DNA of 33,751 bases from a bacterium. Its GTDB lineage: Bacteria; Margulisbacteria; Marinamargulisbacteria; GCA-2716485; GCA-002719695. The notes beneath the pieces are model-generated. The model saw nothing but the letters and a program-made list of their open reading frames with translations, ran no database searches and was not told the origin of the DNA. The translations under genes and the position numbers were made by a program. The stretch covers positions 1 through 33,751 of the forward strand of contig PBEQ01000041.1 in assembly GCA_002719695.1 (NCBI GenBank), in the 5' to 3' direction. Positions 17,987 to 27,385 of this stretch are shown here, piece after piece (the first letter of the stretch is position 1; each line of letters opens with the position of its first letter).

Positions 17987-20497
17987 ATGACAGACGATCA
18001 AAACTTGCTGTTTGATGGAGCCGAACTAAAGCCTCAAGAAAAGGGTATTGGACTCATAGATATTAATGAAGAAATGAAGCAATCATATCTAGAATATGCA
18101 ATGTCTGTTATTGTCGGACGGGCCTTACCTGATGTTAGAGATGGATTAAAACCAGTTCACAGACGTATTTTATATTCTATGCACGATGCTGGATTTACAG
18201 CAACACGAGCCTACAAAAAATCAGCACGTATTGTCGGAGATGTTTTAGGACGTTATCACCCGCATGGAGATACAGCTGTATACGATTCTTTAGTTAGAAT
18301 GGCTCAAGATTTCTCGTTACGTTATCCCTTAATTGATGGACAAGGAAATTACGGCTCAATTGATGGTGATAATGCAGCTGCCATGAGATACACAGAAGCA
18401 AGAATGTCAAAAATAAGCATGACATTATTAGAAGATATAGATAAAGAAACGGTTGATTTCAAATCAAACTTTGATGATTCACTTGAAGAACCAAGTGTCT
18501 TACCTGCAAAAATTCCAAACTTACTTTTGAACGGAACATCAGGAATTGCTGTTGGAATGGCAACTAATATTCCTCCGCACAATCTAAATGAGCTTGTTAA
18601 CGGAGTATGTGCTTTAATTGATAATTCAGACATTGATGTTGAAGGATTAATGGAGCATATTAAAGGTCCTGACTTTCCTACAGCAGGTATAATTTGCGGG
18701 AATCAAGGTATAAGACAAGCCTACGAAACAGGAAAAGGAAGCGTTGTTATACGTGCAAAAGTCTCTTTTGAAGAAACTAAAAAAGGTCGTGAGGTAATAG
18801 TTGTTGATGAATTACCTTATCAAGTTAATAAAGCAAATTTAATTGTAAAAATTGCTGAACTAGTGAGTGACAAAAAAATTCCTGGCATTAATGATCTTAG
18901 AGATGAGTCTGATAGAAAAGGAATGCGAATCTACATAGAGTTAAAAAGAGATGCATCTAAAGATGTTGTTCTAAATCAATTATATAAACATACCCAGCTA
19001 CAAACGAGTTTTGGCATAAATATGGTTGCACTCGTTCATGGAATACCTAAATTATTAAACCTAAAATCTGTATTATCTCACTACATCGAACATCGAAAAG
19101 ATGTTATTACCCGAAGAACTACATTTGATTTAAAAAAGGCAAAAGACAGACTTCATATCTTAGAAGGCCTCCGAATTGCATTAGAAAATATTGATGCAGT
19201 TATTGAATTAATTAAAAAATCAGCGGATGCTGCCGTTGCTAAAGAAGGCCTAATATCTACATTCTCATTATCAGAAAAACAGGCTACAGCCATTCTGGAG
19301 ATGAGACTACAGCGATTAACGGGACTTGAAAGAGATAAAATTGAAACAGAATATAAAGAAATTTTAGAAATAATAGCTGATTTAGAAGATATTTTAGCTA
19401 ATGAAAGTAGAATTTATCAAATCATTAAAGATGAGCATCAAGAAATTGTTGAAAAATTTGGAGACGAAAGACGAACATACATTGGTGATCCTGTTCATAT
19501 CATGGCAATTGAAGATTTAATTCCAAATAGAAAAGTTGCTATTTTAATTTCAAAAAATGGCTTCCTAAAACGAATGGGTATTGATCAGTTCAAAAATCAA
19601 AATCGAGGAGGTCGCGGTATCAACTCCATGACAACACGCGATGAAGACTCTATTGAACATCTACTAATTACAAATACACATGACTTTTTACTTTGTTTTA
19701 CATCAAAAGGAAGAATATTTAAAATAAAAGCGCATCAAGTTCCTGAAGCATCAAGACAATCAAAAGGTATATCTATGGCTCATTTTCTTCATTTTGAAGA
19801 TAATGAAGTTTTAACAAGTGTTATAGATGTAAAAGAATTCTCAGAAAATGAATACCTTTTAATGACAACCAAAAATGGAGTTATTAAAAAAACAGCATTA
19901 TCGGCTTTTTCTCATTTCAAAAACAAACCTATCATTGCAATTAATCTAGATAAAGATGACATCTTACAATGGGTTAAAAAAACGGATGGAACAAAAGATA
20001 TTATGCTTGTTACCAAATATGGAATGTTAATTCGTTTCGAGGAATCCCAAGTACGAGCAATGGGAAGAGCATCAAGAGGAATTAGAGGTATCAAAACAAA
20101 AACAGATGACACACTCATATCAATGAATGTGATTAACCATGAAGATGATGATTCCCGGATCCTAATTATTACTCGCTATGGATACGGAAAAAATATTAGA
20201 TTATCAGAATTTCGTTGTCAAAATAGAGGCGGAATTGGTGTAAAAAGCCTTACGTTTAGAAAAAGTATTAAAGATGATCATGTTCAAGATGCAATTATCG
20301 CAAATCGTGACCAAGAGTTTTTAATTGTTACTGAATCAGGAACCTTATGTCGACAAAATGTAGGAAAAATTTCAACACAAAGACGAGAAGCTCAAGGTGT
20401 GCGAATTGTTAAATGTGATGACAAAGATTATGTAATTGCAATAAGTGCCGTTGACATCCAAGATGAAAATGACACTGAAAATAAAATAATTAGATAA
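17987..20497 (+). CDS. gyrA: DNA gyrase subunit A
   Basis: Breakage-reunion subunit of gyrase; 836 residues. The catalytic tyrosine is Y135 in [10 protein letters not shown]. The quinolone region reads [10 protein letters not shown]: Thr96 takes the place of E. coli Ser83, while Asp100 equals Asp87. Thr occurs naturally in some bacteria, so resistance is not implied. The C-terminal DNA-wrapping domain has a GyrA box (QNRGGRG) and a related repeat (QNRGGIG), supporting gyrase rather than topoisomerase IV. A strong AAGGAG lies before the ATG, nine bases after gyrB. Confidence 0.97.
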   Translation: MTDDQNLLFDGAELKPQEKGIGLIDINEEMKQSYLEYAMSVIVGRALPDVRDGLKPVHRRILYSMHDAGFTATRAYKKSARIVGDVLGRYHPHGDTAVYDSLVRMAQDFSLRYPLIDGQGNYGSIDGDNAAAMRYTEARMSKISMTLLEDIDKETVDFKSNFDDSLEEPSVLPAKIPNLLLNGTSGIAVGMATNIPPHNLNELVNGVCALIDNSDIDVEGLMEHIKGPDFPTAGIICGNQGIRQAYETGKGSVVIRAKVSFEETKKGREVIVVDELPYQVNKANLIVKIAELVSDKKIPGINDLRDESDRKGMRIYIELKRDASKDVVLNQLYKHTQLQTSFGINMVALVHGIPKLLNLKSVLSHYIEHRKDVITRRTTFDLKKAKDRLHILEGLRIALENIDAVIELIKKSADAAVAKEGLISTFSLSEKQATAILEMRLQRLTGLERDKIETEYKEILEIIADLEDILANESRIYQIIKDEHQEIVEKFGDERRTYIGDPVHIMAIEDLIPNRKVAILISKNGFLKRMGIDQFKNQNRGGRGINSMTTRDEDSIEHLLITNTHDFLLCFTSKGRIFKIKAHQVPEASRQSKGISMAHFLHFEDNEVLTSVIDVKEFSENEYLLMTTKNGVIKKTALSAFSHFKNKPIIAINLDKDDILQWVKKTDGTKDIMLVTKYGMLIRFEESQVRAMGRASRGIRGIKTKTDDTLISMNVINHEDDDSRILIITRYGYGKNIRLSEFRCQNRGGIGVKSLTFRKSIKDDHVQDAIIANRDQEFLIVTESGTLCRQNVGKISTQRREAQGVRIVKCDDKDYVIAISAVDIQDENDTENKIIR

Positions 20498-20510
20498 TTT
20501 ACATATCATT

Positions 20511-20539
20511 TTGAAAACAAATTTGAAATCAGATATAAT
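20511..20539 (+). promoter_or_regulatory. Strong sigma-70-type promoter with near-leaderless layout
   Basis: TTGAAA, exactly 17 bp, TATAAT. The -10 box ends nine bases before the ATG at 20549, predicting a leader of 0-3 nt. This is the best promoter match in the window. Confidence 0.72.
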
Positions 20540-20548
20540 CAACTTAAG

Positions 20549-21223
20549 ATGACTAACATTATCATAGCGATCTCGATACTAATCATAGGAATAAGTTCAT
20601 ATACGGATGCTGTTTCCAGGAAAGCCCCTTTAATTGGTAAACGATATTTTAATCTATCTTATGGACTTTCAAATAATAAATCCGCTAATTCTATTTCTTT
20701 AGCTCGGTTAGGAATGAATCTTCCCATCACTAATAAATTAGACTTAGGTTTTGGTTCATTTCAAGGATGGAGAACATATAGTGATGACCAAGAAACCAAA
20801 CAAAACCAACATGACTACTCTTTTTTTACAAACTTAAAATACCATTTTTTACCAAAATCTATTATCAATCCATTTATCATAATAGAAATGGGTCAAGTCA
20901 TTCAAACACTTCAAGCAAAAGATAATACAAATATGGGTACATCATCAGGGCTACTATTCATTAATGAAAGTGAAAACTCACATACATTTACCGCTATCCA
21001 ATACTACTACAGCATTGGATTAGGAGAACAACTCATTATCAAAGATAAAACATGCTTTAGTATGTCTTATAATTTTGGAGTACTCAAAAATAAAAGTTAT
21101 CAACATTTTATTGCTAATATTGGCCATTGGATATTAGAAGATGTATTTCTTGACTTACAATTTAAGTCCCATATCAACACGTCAGCTAATGAATTTCATC
21201 TCATAAGTTATATCTTATTTTAA
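20549..21223 (+). CDS. Putative small outer-membrane beta-barrel protein
   Basis: A 224-residue protein of no recognised family. The N-terminus is a hydrophobic signal-like segment (MTNIIIAISILIIGISSYTDA). The rest shows alternating polar/aromatic strands (RYFNLSYGL, KLDLGFGSF, TAIQYYYSIGLGEQ, CFSMSYNFGVL) and ends in Phe (HLISYILF), a typical last strand for outer-membrane barrels. Size and pattern fit an eight-stranded OmpA/OmpW-like barrel. It is expressed from its own strong promoter, separately from gyrA. Its stop directly touches the stop of the convergent gene, with no base between them. Confidence 0.6.
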   Translation: MTNIIIAISILIIGISSYTDAVSRKAPLIGKRYFNLSYGLSNNKSANSISLARLGMNLPITNKLDLGFGSFQGWRTYSDDQETKQNQHDYSFFTNLKYHFLPKSIINPFIIIEMGQVIQTLQAKDNTNMGTSSGLLFINESENSHTFTAIQYYYSIGLGEQLIIKDKTCFSMSYNFGVLKNKSYQHFIANIGHWILEDVFLDLQFKSHINTSANEFHLISYILF

Positions 21224-21751
21224 TTATAAATAATCTTTTTCAATTAAATCTAGATACTTTTCTTCTGGACTTTCAAATAACAATCCAGAAATTGCCATAC
21301 CATATATCTGAGATACTACTCCAATCATTGTAGGTTTAGCAGTATCAGAAAACGTATCATTCGCTAATAAATACGTTAACATAAAAGCAGAAATAATATT
21401 ACTCACAGATTGTATCGCTCGAAGACGTTTATACCGCATCCTTAAAATAGGAAGTTGAGTATTAATATTCTCTTCAGAAAGAATCATTAATGCTGAGCGA
21501 TAAATAGGTCGCGCAGTAAACGAATATAATGATATTCCAAACATAAAATAGGTCATTCCTGATGCTGAATTATCTAATACTGAAAACCCTAAATTGGCAG
21601 TAGCATTGATTATTTTAAATGTTTGATTTTGCTTATACGATATGCGGGTTTTTTCTAAGAAAGCATCGGTTCTTTGTCTAACTCTATCAAAAGGTACGCT
21701 GTCTTGCGAATAAGTAAATGAACAATTTACAAAAATTAGTAAAGTAAAAAT
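21224..21751 (-). CDS. Exported or membrane protein of unknown function, start codon uncertain
   Basis: The ORF track starts at 21862, but that start would run through tRNA-Tyr. Downstream of the tRNA the frame shows a signal-peptide-like stretch (IFTLLIFVNCSFTYSQ), then a ~160-residue protein with two or three hydrophobic segments (MTYFMFGISLYSF, IISAFMLTYLLA, VVSQIYGMAISGLLF). No family recognised. No ATG, GTG or TTG lies between the tRNA end and this stretch. The first usable codon is ATT at 21751-21749, two bases after the encoded CCA. It could start at ATT, or the ORF could truly begin upstream. It follows the tRNA on the same transcript. Confidence 0.5.
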   Translation of the reverse strand: MFTLLIFVNCSFTYSQDSVPFDRVRQRTDAFLEKTRISYKQNQTFKIINATANLGFSVLDNSASGMTYFMFGISLYSFTARPIYRSALMILSEENINTQLPILRMRYKRLRAIQSVSNIISAFMLTYLLANDTFSDTAKPTMIGVVSQIYGMAISGLLFESPEEKYLDLIEKDYL

Positions 21752-21752
21752 C

Positions 21753-21839
21753 TGGTGGAGGGAGCTGGATTTGAACCAACGTAGAGCTAAGCTCGGCAGA
21801 TTTACAGTCTGCTGCGATTGACCACTCCGCCATCCCTCC
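21753..21839 (-). tRNA. tRNA-Tyr (anticodon GTA)
   Basis: On the minus strand it starts GGAGGGATGGCGGAGTGG and ends TCCCTCCACCA. The acceptor stem GGAGGGA/TCCCTCC is perfect, the anticodon loop reads CTGTAAA, the T-arm has GGTTCAAATC, and a long variable arm marks it as class II. The CCA end is encoded. 87 nt including CCA. Confidence 0.95.
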
Positions 21840-21857
21840 AAAGTCATTTGATAAAAT

Positions 21858-21887
21858 AGCATACTAAGTCACCGCCGTTGCTGTCAA
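21858..21887 (-). promoter_or_regulatory. Promoter for tRNA-Tyr
   Basis: On the minus strand TTGACA, 18 bp, TATGCT. It lies across the end of the histidine kinase gene and places transcription ~12 nt before the mature tRNA. The -35 is perfect, the -10 matches 4 of 6. Confidence 0.5.
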
Positions 21888-23858
21888 ATTTCTTTTTTTC
21901 TTTATGGTAAAATAAAATGCTGCCCCCTGACCAAAAACACTTTCAACCCTAACATCACCTTCATGTAACTGCACCAACTCTTTTACTATAGATAGCCCCA
22001 AACCAATACCTTCAAATTCTCTTGTAGACGAATAATCAACTTGTCTAAATTTCTCAAAAATAACATCCTTTTGATTTTCTTTTAAACCAATACCCGTATC
22101 CGAAACACAAAATTCTATACACTCTTCTTTTTCAACACATGAAATTTTAACGTATCCCTCTTTAGTAAACTTTATTCCATTTGATATTAAATTAACTAAA
22201 ATACGTCGTAATTTTGCCTTATCAACAACCATCATTAAATATTTATCAGAAACGTTATTAATAAGCTCTAAAGACTTTCCTTTTGCTAGTGGCGACAAAC
22301 TAGTCGTAATAGCCTCAATAAAAGTATAAACATTAATTGAAACAGGTTGTAAATTTGTTTTTTTAGCCTGCATTTGTGATAACTCTAATAAATCATTAAT
22401 AAGCTCCTTTAATGTTCTAGCTTCATTTAAAGCGGTATTTAAACAACGTTGATGCTCATCACTAAAAGAATCTTTTCCAGAATATAAAACTAATTCAATA
22501 AAACCGATAACTGATGTTAGAGGCGTTCTTAATTCATGAGATACGGTTCTTAAAAACCCTTCTCTGAGCTGTTCCATTTCTTTCTCATGCGTTATATCTC
22601 TAATAACATAAATAATCCCCATAGGTTTATTTTTATGACTATTAAAAACGGTAGAGTTCATTAATAAAATATAATCTTGTGAATCCTTAACAAAGGATAT
22701 TTCAGATGTATAATGCTTTACTTTTTTTAAATATCTAGAATGTTCTTTTAAGGATGTATGATGAATAACATTTGAAATATTTTTTGAGTAATTGGCATGA
22801 GCATTAAACTCAAAGATTTCTTCTGCTTTGTTATTAGCAATAATTAAATTATTATCAAAATCGGTAACAATAATGCCATCAGGAATAGATTTAATAATCG
22901 CATCTGATTGCTCATTTTGCTGAATTATAGTCTCTGTTGAGTCTTTTAATTGTGTTACCATTTGATTAAAGGTAAGCGCAAGCTCTCCAATTTCATCTGA
23001 AGACTGAATATATACCTTTTCAGTAAAGTTACCCTGAGCAACTTTTTTAGATACAGAGCGTAAAATATCAATAGATGTTGTCATTTTACGAATGATTAAA
23101 AAGTCCATGATATAAACCCAAGACATTGATAAAAGAATAACCAAACATATCCCAATCGCTATTTGTACCATTAATGGAACAACGGCTGAACTAGTATTCA
23201 TCGCTACATAAATAACATTCTGATTAACATCAGATCGCATAAAAACCGTATCAACTTTTTTTACAGACATTTTTTCTGGATTTGCATTTGATAAAAAATT
23301 TAACAATTGTGCATTAAGAGCATCTTTATCTTTAGATGATATAGATGTGCTAAATAAACGTTCTGAAACAGCAAAATTATCACCTATAGCAATAATTCCA
23401 ATAGTATTGTTATGGCTTTTATATGCTGAAAGAAATTTACTTAAATTTATACTAATTAACGATGTTTTATTTTTTTTAATTACTTTTTGTAATAAATAAA
23501 TATTATTATCATTGTGTTTAATAATACGTTGTTGATCATCTAAATTAATTTGAAATGGAGATTCCTTAAACGAATAAAACGAATACAACGTTTCACTGGG
23601 GTAATTGTCCTCATATGAAGAAATGATCCGCTTGATATCTTTTGAATTTTTAGCAAGTTCATCAATTAACTGATTACTATAAATTAACTGATCACTAGCT
23701 GTCTTAAAGTTAGCAAGTTGATTATAAAGTGTTACAGCTTCATGTTTGTAAAGAAACGATTTGATAAAAAACCCTGACCAAGTTAAAAGCAATCCTGTTA
23801 AAACAATGGTAAAGATAATAAATGGTACAACAATACTTTTTTGAATATTTTGCTTCAA
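21864..23858 (-). CDS. Membrane sensor histidine kinase with HAMP and PAS domains (orphan)
   Basis: A 664-residue two-component sensor. Order: membrane segment ~9-32, extracytoplasmic sensor ~33-225, membrane segment ~226-256, HAMP (~257-310, GNFTEKVYIQSSDEIGEL), PAS (~315-425, SIPDGIIVTDFDNNLIIAN), HisKA with phosphoacceptor H441 (VSHELRTPLTSVIGF), then HATPase_c with the N box (NLISNGIKFT), SDTGIGL and GIGLGLSIVKEL. The architecture is like WalK/PhoR. The start is TTG with AAGGGA eight bases upstream. No response regulator is adjacent, so the partner is elsewhere. It sits 12 nt after the rlmB-like gene in the same operon. Confidence 0.93.
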   Translation of the reverse strand: MKQNIQKSIVVPFIIFTIVLTGLLLTWSGFFIKSFLYKHEAVTLYNQLANFKTASDQLIYSNQLIDELAKNSKDIKRIISSYEDNYPSETLYSFYSFKESPFQINLDDQQRIIKHNDNNIYLLQKVIKKNKTSLISINLSKFLSAYKSHNNTIGIIAIGDNFAVSERLFSTSISSKDKDALNAQLLNFLSNANPEKMSVKKVDTVFMRSDVNQNVIYVAMNTSSAVVPLMVQIAIGICLVILLSMSWVYIMDFLIIRKMTTSIDILRSVSKKVAQGNFTEKVYIQSSDEIGELALTFNQMVTQLKDSTETIIQQNEQSDAIIKSIPDGIIVTDFDNNLIIANNKAEEIFEFNAHANYSKNISNVIHHTSLKEHSRYLKKVKHYTSEISFVKDSQDYILLMNSTVFNSHKNKPMGIIYVIRDITHEKEMEQLREGFLRTVSHELRTPLTSVIGFIELVLYSGKDSFSDEHQRCLNTALNEARTLKELINDLLELSQMQAKKTNLQPVSINVYTFIEAITTSLSPLAKGKSLELINNVSDKYLMMVVDKAKLRRILVNLISNGIKFTKEGYVKISCVEKEECIEFCVSDTGIGLKENQKDVIFEKFRQVDYSSTREFEGIGLGLSIVKELVQLHEGDVRVESVFGQGAAFYFTIKKKRNLTATAVT

Positions 23859-23870
23859 GAAAAATCCCTT

Positions 23871-24578
23871 CTAAGAGACTTGATTAGATAATTCATGCAA
23901 TATAATACCTGTTGCTACAGACACATTTAATGAATCTATCTGCCCCTTCATATCTATCTTAATATGATTATCCACTATTTTGGAAACTCTTTTTGATACA
24001 CCCGCATGCTCATTACCAACAACCAAAATTGCTGGAAAAGCAATATCAATACTTTTTAAACTTGTACCTTGATTAGAATCTCCCGAATAAATCCAGTAAC
24101 CATCTTTTTGACAATTAATTAAAACATTAGCAATATTACTAACCTGAATAATAGTCATATAATAGGCAGCCCCTGATGATGCCTTAATAAGAGCATCATT
24201 AATAGGCGCTTGGCGATCTTTTGGCATGAGAATAGTATTAACACCTAAGCAGTGACAGGTTCTCATAATAGCTCCAACATTAAATGGATCTTCCAGATGA
24301 TCTAAAGCAACTACCAAAGGGTGCTTTGTTGGATTTAAAATAGATGTAGGTTGCATATTTAGCTGAGAAATTAAAGCGACAACATTTTGGTGACCAGATA
24401 TATGCTTAGCATGTAATTTTTTTTGTTGTTTACGAATAGGTATCCCTTTTTCAGTAGCCAGTTGCACAATTCGCTTTAATTCCCCAGATGGATTATGGTC
24501 ATATACTGTAATTTCAGAAATTTTTACATTACTTAATAACGCTTCTAAAACCGAATGTTTTCCCTTAATGGTAATCAT
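23871..24578 (-). CDS. rlmB: RlmB/TrmH-family (SpoU) rRNA 2'-O-methyltransferase
   Basis: Probably methylates the ribose of a 23S rRNA guanosine using S-adenosylmethionine. It has 235 residues. An N-terminal substrate-binding domain (GKHSVLEALLS, with HQNVVALI at its end) precedes the SPOUT knot domain: DHLEDPFNVGAIMRTCHCLGV, KASSGAAY, LVVGNEHAGVSKRVSKIVD and the cofactor motif IDSLNVSVATGIIL. This two-domain layout fits RlmB better than tRNA-acting TrmH. The ATG overlaps the end of the aminotransferase gene by 14 bp. Confidence 0.88.
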   Translation of the reverse strand: MITIKGKHSVLEALLSNVKISEITVYDHNPSGELKRIVQLATEKGIPIRKQQKKLHAKHISGHQNVVALISQLNMQPTSILNPTKHPLVVALDHLEDPFNVGAIMRTCHCLGVNTILMPKDRQAPINDALIKASSGAAYYMTIIQVSNIANVLINCQKDGYWIYSGDSNQGTSLKSIDIAFPAILVVGNEHAGVSKRVSKIVDNHIKIDMKGQIDSLNVSVATGIILHELSNQVS

Positions 24579-25827
24579 TGATTATCTCTAATAATAGTGT
24601 TAAACCTTTATCAAGTTCTTCCTGGCTAATAATTAAAGGAGGAGCTAAACGAATTACATTACTGTAAACACCACATGATAAAATAATTAATCGTTTTGCT
24701 AAAGCCTGCTGTAATAGGTCACTAACAATCTCAGGATAAGGCTCTTTGGTTTGTTTGTTTTTTACAAACTCAATTCCAATCATTAGCCCTTCAATACGAA
24801 TATCTCCAACATAAGGATGATTTTCTAATGCAGCAAACTTATTACTAACAAATAATGATAAATTTGTGATATTAGGCAATTGATTTGTAATAACATCAAT
24901 CGTCGCTGATGCCGCCGCACACGCTACTGGATTTCCACCATAAGTACCCCCATGACTTCCCTTACCCCACTGCTTCATTAATTCTGTCTTACCTACACAA
25001 GCAGCAATTGGCATACCTGATCCAAGACCTTTAGCTAGTACCACAATATCAGGAACTATATTTGCTTTTTGAAATTGAAACCACCTTCCTGTTCGCCCAA
25101 TGCCCGATTGAATTTCATCTACAATAAGTAATACTCCATGCTCCTTACACAACAAAGAAACAGACTTTAAAAATTCAATAGGAACTGGTACATAGCCCCC
25201 CTCACCTAAAATAGGTTCTATAATAACAGCCGCTAATCCTGAATGAATAACGGAACGTTCCTTAAGTTTTAAAATATAAGATTCAACACTAGGTTCCGAT
25301 ATAGCTGGATCAGACGATCGATATAAATTTGGAAAAGGAAAAAAAGAAACGCCATCAAGCATAGGCCCAATATGATCACGATACGCTCTTTTAGACGTCG
25401 TAACCGATAAAGCTCCCATAGATCGGCCATGAAACCCTCCCTCAAAAGCCAAGATATGATGTTTTTTTGTAATAAATTTAGCTAATTTTAAAGCAGCTTC
25501 TACAGCACCGGCCCCACTTTGCTCAAAAAATACAGAATAAGAATCAGGATGAAACAATGAGACAATTTTTTCAGCACATTCAATTACAACATCTGTATTT
25601 CCAACTGCAATACATGGATGAATAAGCTCTCCAGCTTGTTTTTGCACTGCTTCAACGATAGCTGGATGACAATGGCCTGTCGATGTTACCGCTATTCCCG
25701 AACCAAAATCTAAATAAGGCGTATTAGCATGATCATACAAGTAACATCCTTTTCCATATTTTATATCTAATTCATGAAAACGACTTAGTACTGGTGAAAA
25801 TACATTTTCCGCACGTTTTTTTAGCAT
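24565..25827 (-). CDS. Class III PLP aminotransferase (4-aminobutyrate/acetylornithine type)
   Basis: Transfers an amino group from an omega-amino acid to a keto acid using pyridoxal phosphate. It has 420 residues. Motifs are FGSGIAVTSTGHCHP, FEQSGAGAVEAALKLAK, GGFHGRSMGALSVT, IIEPILGEGGY, IVDEIQSGIGRTG (D237) and the PLP lysine K266 in LAKGLGSGMPIAA. GEGGYVPVPIEFL recalls GabT-like enzymes more than ArgD, but substrate cannot be fixed. The FANSG-type motif reads FEQSG. No gab or arg genes are nearby. TACACT ends seven bases before the ATG, so it may have its own leaderless promoter. Confidence 0.87.
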   Translation of the reverse strand: MLKKRAENVFSPVLSRFHELDIKYGKGCYLYDHANTPYLDFGSGIAVTSTGHCHPAIVEAVQKQAGELIHPCIAVGNTDVVIECAEKIVSLFHPDSYSVFFEQSGAGAVEAALKLAKFITKKHHILAFEGGFHGRSMGALSVTTSKRAYRDHIGPMLDGVSFFPFPNLYRSSDPAISEPSVESYILKLKERSVIHSGLAAVIIEPILGEGGYVPVPIEFLKSVSLLCKEHGVLLIVDEIQSGIGRTGRWFQFQKANIVPDIVVLAKGLGSGMPIAACVGKTELMKQWGKGSHGGTYGGNPVACAAASATIDVITNQLPNITNLSLFVSNKFAALENHPYVGDIRIEGLMIGIEFVKNKQTKEPYPEIVSDLLQQALAKRLIILSCGVYSNVIRLAPPLIISQEELDKGLTLLLEIINDYH

Positions 25828-25862
25828 AACCCATAGTGTACCATGTTACTAAAAAATTGCTA

Positions 25863-26762
25863 TTAAATTCTTCTCTTACCATGAGGATGAAATAATGTGA
25901 TTGTTTCTTTTAACTCATCCATTGCTACATGAGTATAAATTTCTGTTGTTGAAAGATTATCATGACCAAGCAACTCTTTTATCACACTAATATCAGCACC
26001 TCCCTTATATAAATCAGATGCATAACAATGTCGTAGCATATGGGGTGTTAAGGGCGGATTTATTCCTTGCTTTATTGAACATTGCTTAACAATACGTTGA
26101 ATTGTACGAATAGAAACAGGATCCCCACTTTTATTTAAAATGAGAGTTTTACTGTTAGTTTTTTTCCATAGACACCACACTTCTTTTAAATACAAAGCAA
26201 TAATTTTACAGGTAGCATCACCAACAAAAACAATACGCTCTTTATCACGCTTTCCTATAACACGACATTCCCCTCTTTTTACATTAATATCATCCAAGGT
26301 TATAGCAACTAACTCAGAAACCCTTAACCCAATTCCATATAAACATTCACAGACCAACCGATCTCTTAAGCCCTTAGCGGTCTTTGTTGAAATATTATCC
26401 AGAAAGGAAATCATTGCTTTTGTGGGTATAATATGAGGTAACTTCCGAGACATTTTGGGTAATCGAATCAACCGCCATGGATTATGATCAATAACATTAG
26501 CACGTATTAAAAAGTCCCAAAATGTACGATACGACGATATCCGTCTAGCAATAGATCGATTATTTTGTCCATTTATTGATTCAGATGAAACAAAATTACG
26601 ACACCACTGCTTATCAAATAATGTTAATGTAACGTTCTGCTTTTTTACATATGATACTAATTTCTCAATATCCCTCTCATAATTTTCAATAGTAAGACTT
26701 GAAAATCGTCTTTTTAACATACAATAATCTAAAAAAGACTGGATAAGAGCCTGATCAATCAC
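25863..26762 (-). CDS. xerC: Tyrosine recombinase, XerC/XerD type
   Basis: Site-specific recombinase that resolves chromosome dimers at dif in the XerC/D system. It has 299 residues, the normal size. The N-terminal SAM-like core-binding domain (~1-95, SIARRISSYRTFWDFL) is followed by the catalytic domain with all expected residues: R147 (YGIGLRVSEL), K171 (GKRDKERIVF), H241 and R244 (HMLRHCYAS), H267 (LLGHDNLSTTEIYTHV) and Y276. The family's GKG reads GKR. XerC cannot be told from XerD by eye. It overlaps the M15 peptidase gene by 8 bp; no phage or integron context is seen, so a housekeeping role is likely. Confidence 0.9.
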   Translation of the reverse strand: MIDQALIQSFLDYCMLKRRFSSLTIENYERDIEKLVSYVKKQNVTLTLFDKQWCRNFVSSESINGQNNRSIARRISSYRTFWDFLIRANVIDHNPWRLIRLPKMSRKLPHIIPTKAMISFLDNISTKTAKGLRDRLVCECLYGIGLRVSELVAITLDDINVKRGECRVIGKRDKERIVFVGDATCKIIALYLKEVWCLWKKTNSKTLILNKSGDPVSIRTIQRIVKQCSIKQGINPPLTPHMLRHCYASDLYKGGADISVIKELLGHDNLSTTEIYTHVAMDELKETITLFHPHGKRRI

Positions 26763-27309
26763 TTAAATATTGCTGACGATTGGAATCTGTTAATGGAACG
26801 TCTTCATCACCTTCCTCAACCCACACCAAACGCTCTGCCTTTCGTGTATCAATATGAACATAATCTTCTTTAATGTTAAGACCAATACCTGAAATAGACT
26901 CCAATGCTTCAGCAGCCTTGAAAACCTCCTGAATACTCATATTCGCAATTTGAATATCTGCAGCTAGCCCCTGAGTATGAAAGTTTCGCTTTAACTGACC
27001 TTTTGACTCAGCAACCTCCGGACACTCATACCCTTTTACAATCGTGATCCGCTTTTGCGTAACACCCCTTAATTCTTCTAAGGCACCTACCAAACCTAAA
27101 GAAATACGAAGCTTACCCGTTTCCTTACATGCAAAATCATTTTTAGAAAAATGATCTGATATTTTATTGGTAAATGGCTTTTTCTTTAGTTTTGATTTTG
27201 AATAATGAGAGGATTGTGACTTATTTTTATTTCTACGTTTATAATTTGAAAATGATTTTTCTTTTTTTGAAGAATGGTTAGAATTAGATTTTTTATTTGT
27301 ATTTGACAT
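26755..27309 (-). CDS. M15-type (M15_3-like) peptidase with basic N-terminal tail
   Basis: A 184-residue protein. The first ~50 residues are a low-complexity Lys/Ser/Asn tail. The rest resembles the M15A D-Ala-D-Ala carboxypeptidase fold: DFACKETGKLRISLGLVGALEELR, ITIVKGYECP, FHTQGLAADI (H111, D118) and YVHIDTR (H152), i.e. the His/Asp/His zinc site. The family acts on peptidoglycan stem peptides, but there is no signal peptide or membrane segment here, so how it would reach the wall is unclear. A nucleic-acid-associated role for the basic tail is only a guess. First gene of the operon, with its own promoter. Confidence 0.75.
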   Translation of the reverse strand: MSNTNKKSNSNHSSKKEKSFSNYKRRNKNKSQSSHYSKSKLKKKPFTNKISDHFSKNDFACKETGKLRISLGLVGALEELRGVTQKRITIVKGYECPEVAESKGQLKRNFHTQGLAADIQIANMSIQEVFKAAEALESISGIGLNIKEDYVHIDTRKAERLVWVEEGDEDVPLTDSNRQQYLSD

Positions 27310-27316
27310 TATCTTT

Positions 27317-27345
27317 AGTATAACAAGAACATAATTTCTCGTTAA
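27317..27345 (-). promoter_or_regulatory. Extended -10 promoter of the M15-xerC operon, leaderless layout
   Basis: On the minus strand TTAACG, 17 bp, TATACT, with an upstream TG (TGTTATACT). The -10 ends seven bases before the ATG at 27309, so the transcript should be leaderless or nearly so. Confidence 0.62.
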
Positions 27346-27385
27346 GAAATTTTAAACTATATGAATCACCCCCTTATACTATTCA

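Noticed and set aside
16007-20497. Origin of replication near gyrB-gyrA
   Set aside because: No dnaA, dnaN or recF, no DnaA-box cluster seen, and flanking intergenic gaps are under 70 bp.
26140-26436. 98-codon ORF on the plus strand
   Set aside because: It is antisense to the well-supported tyrosine recombinase and shows no family motif.
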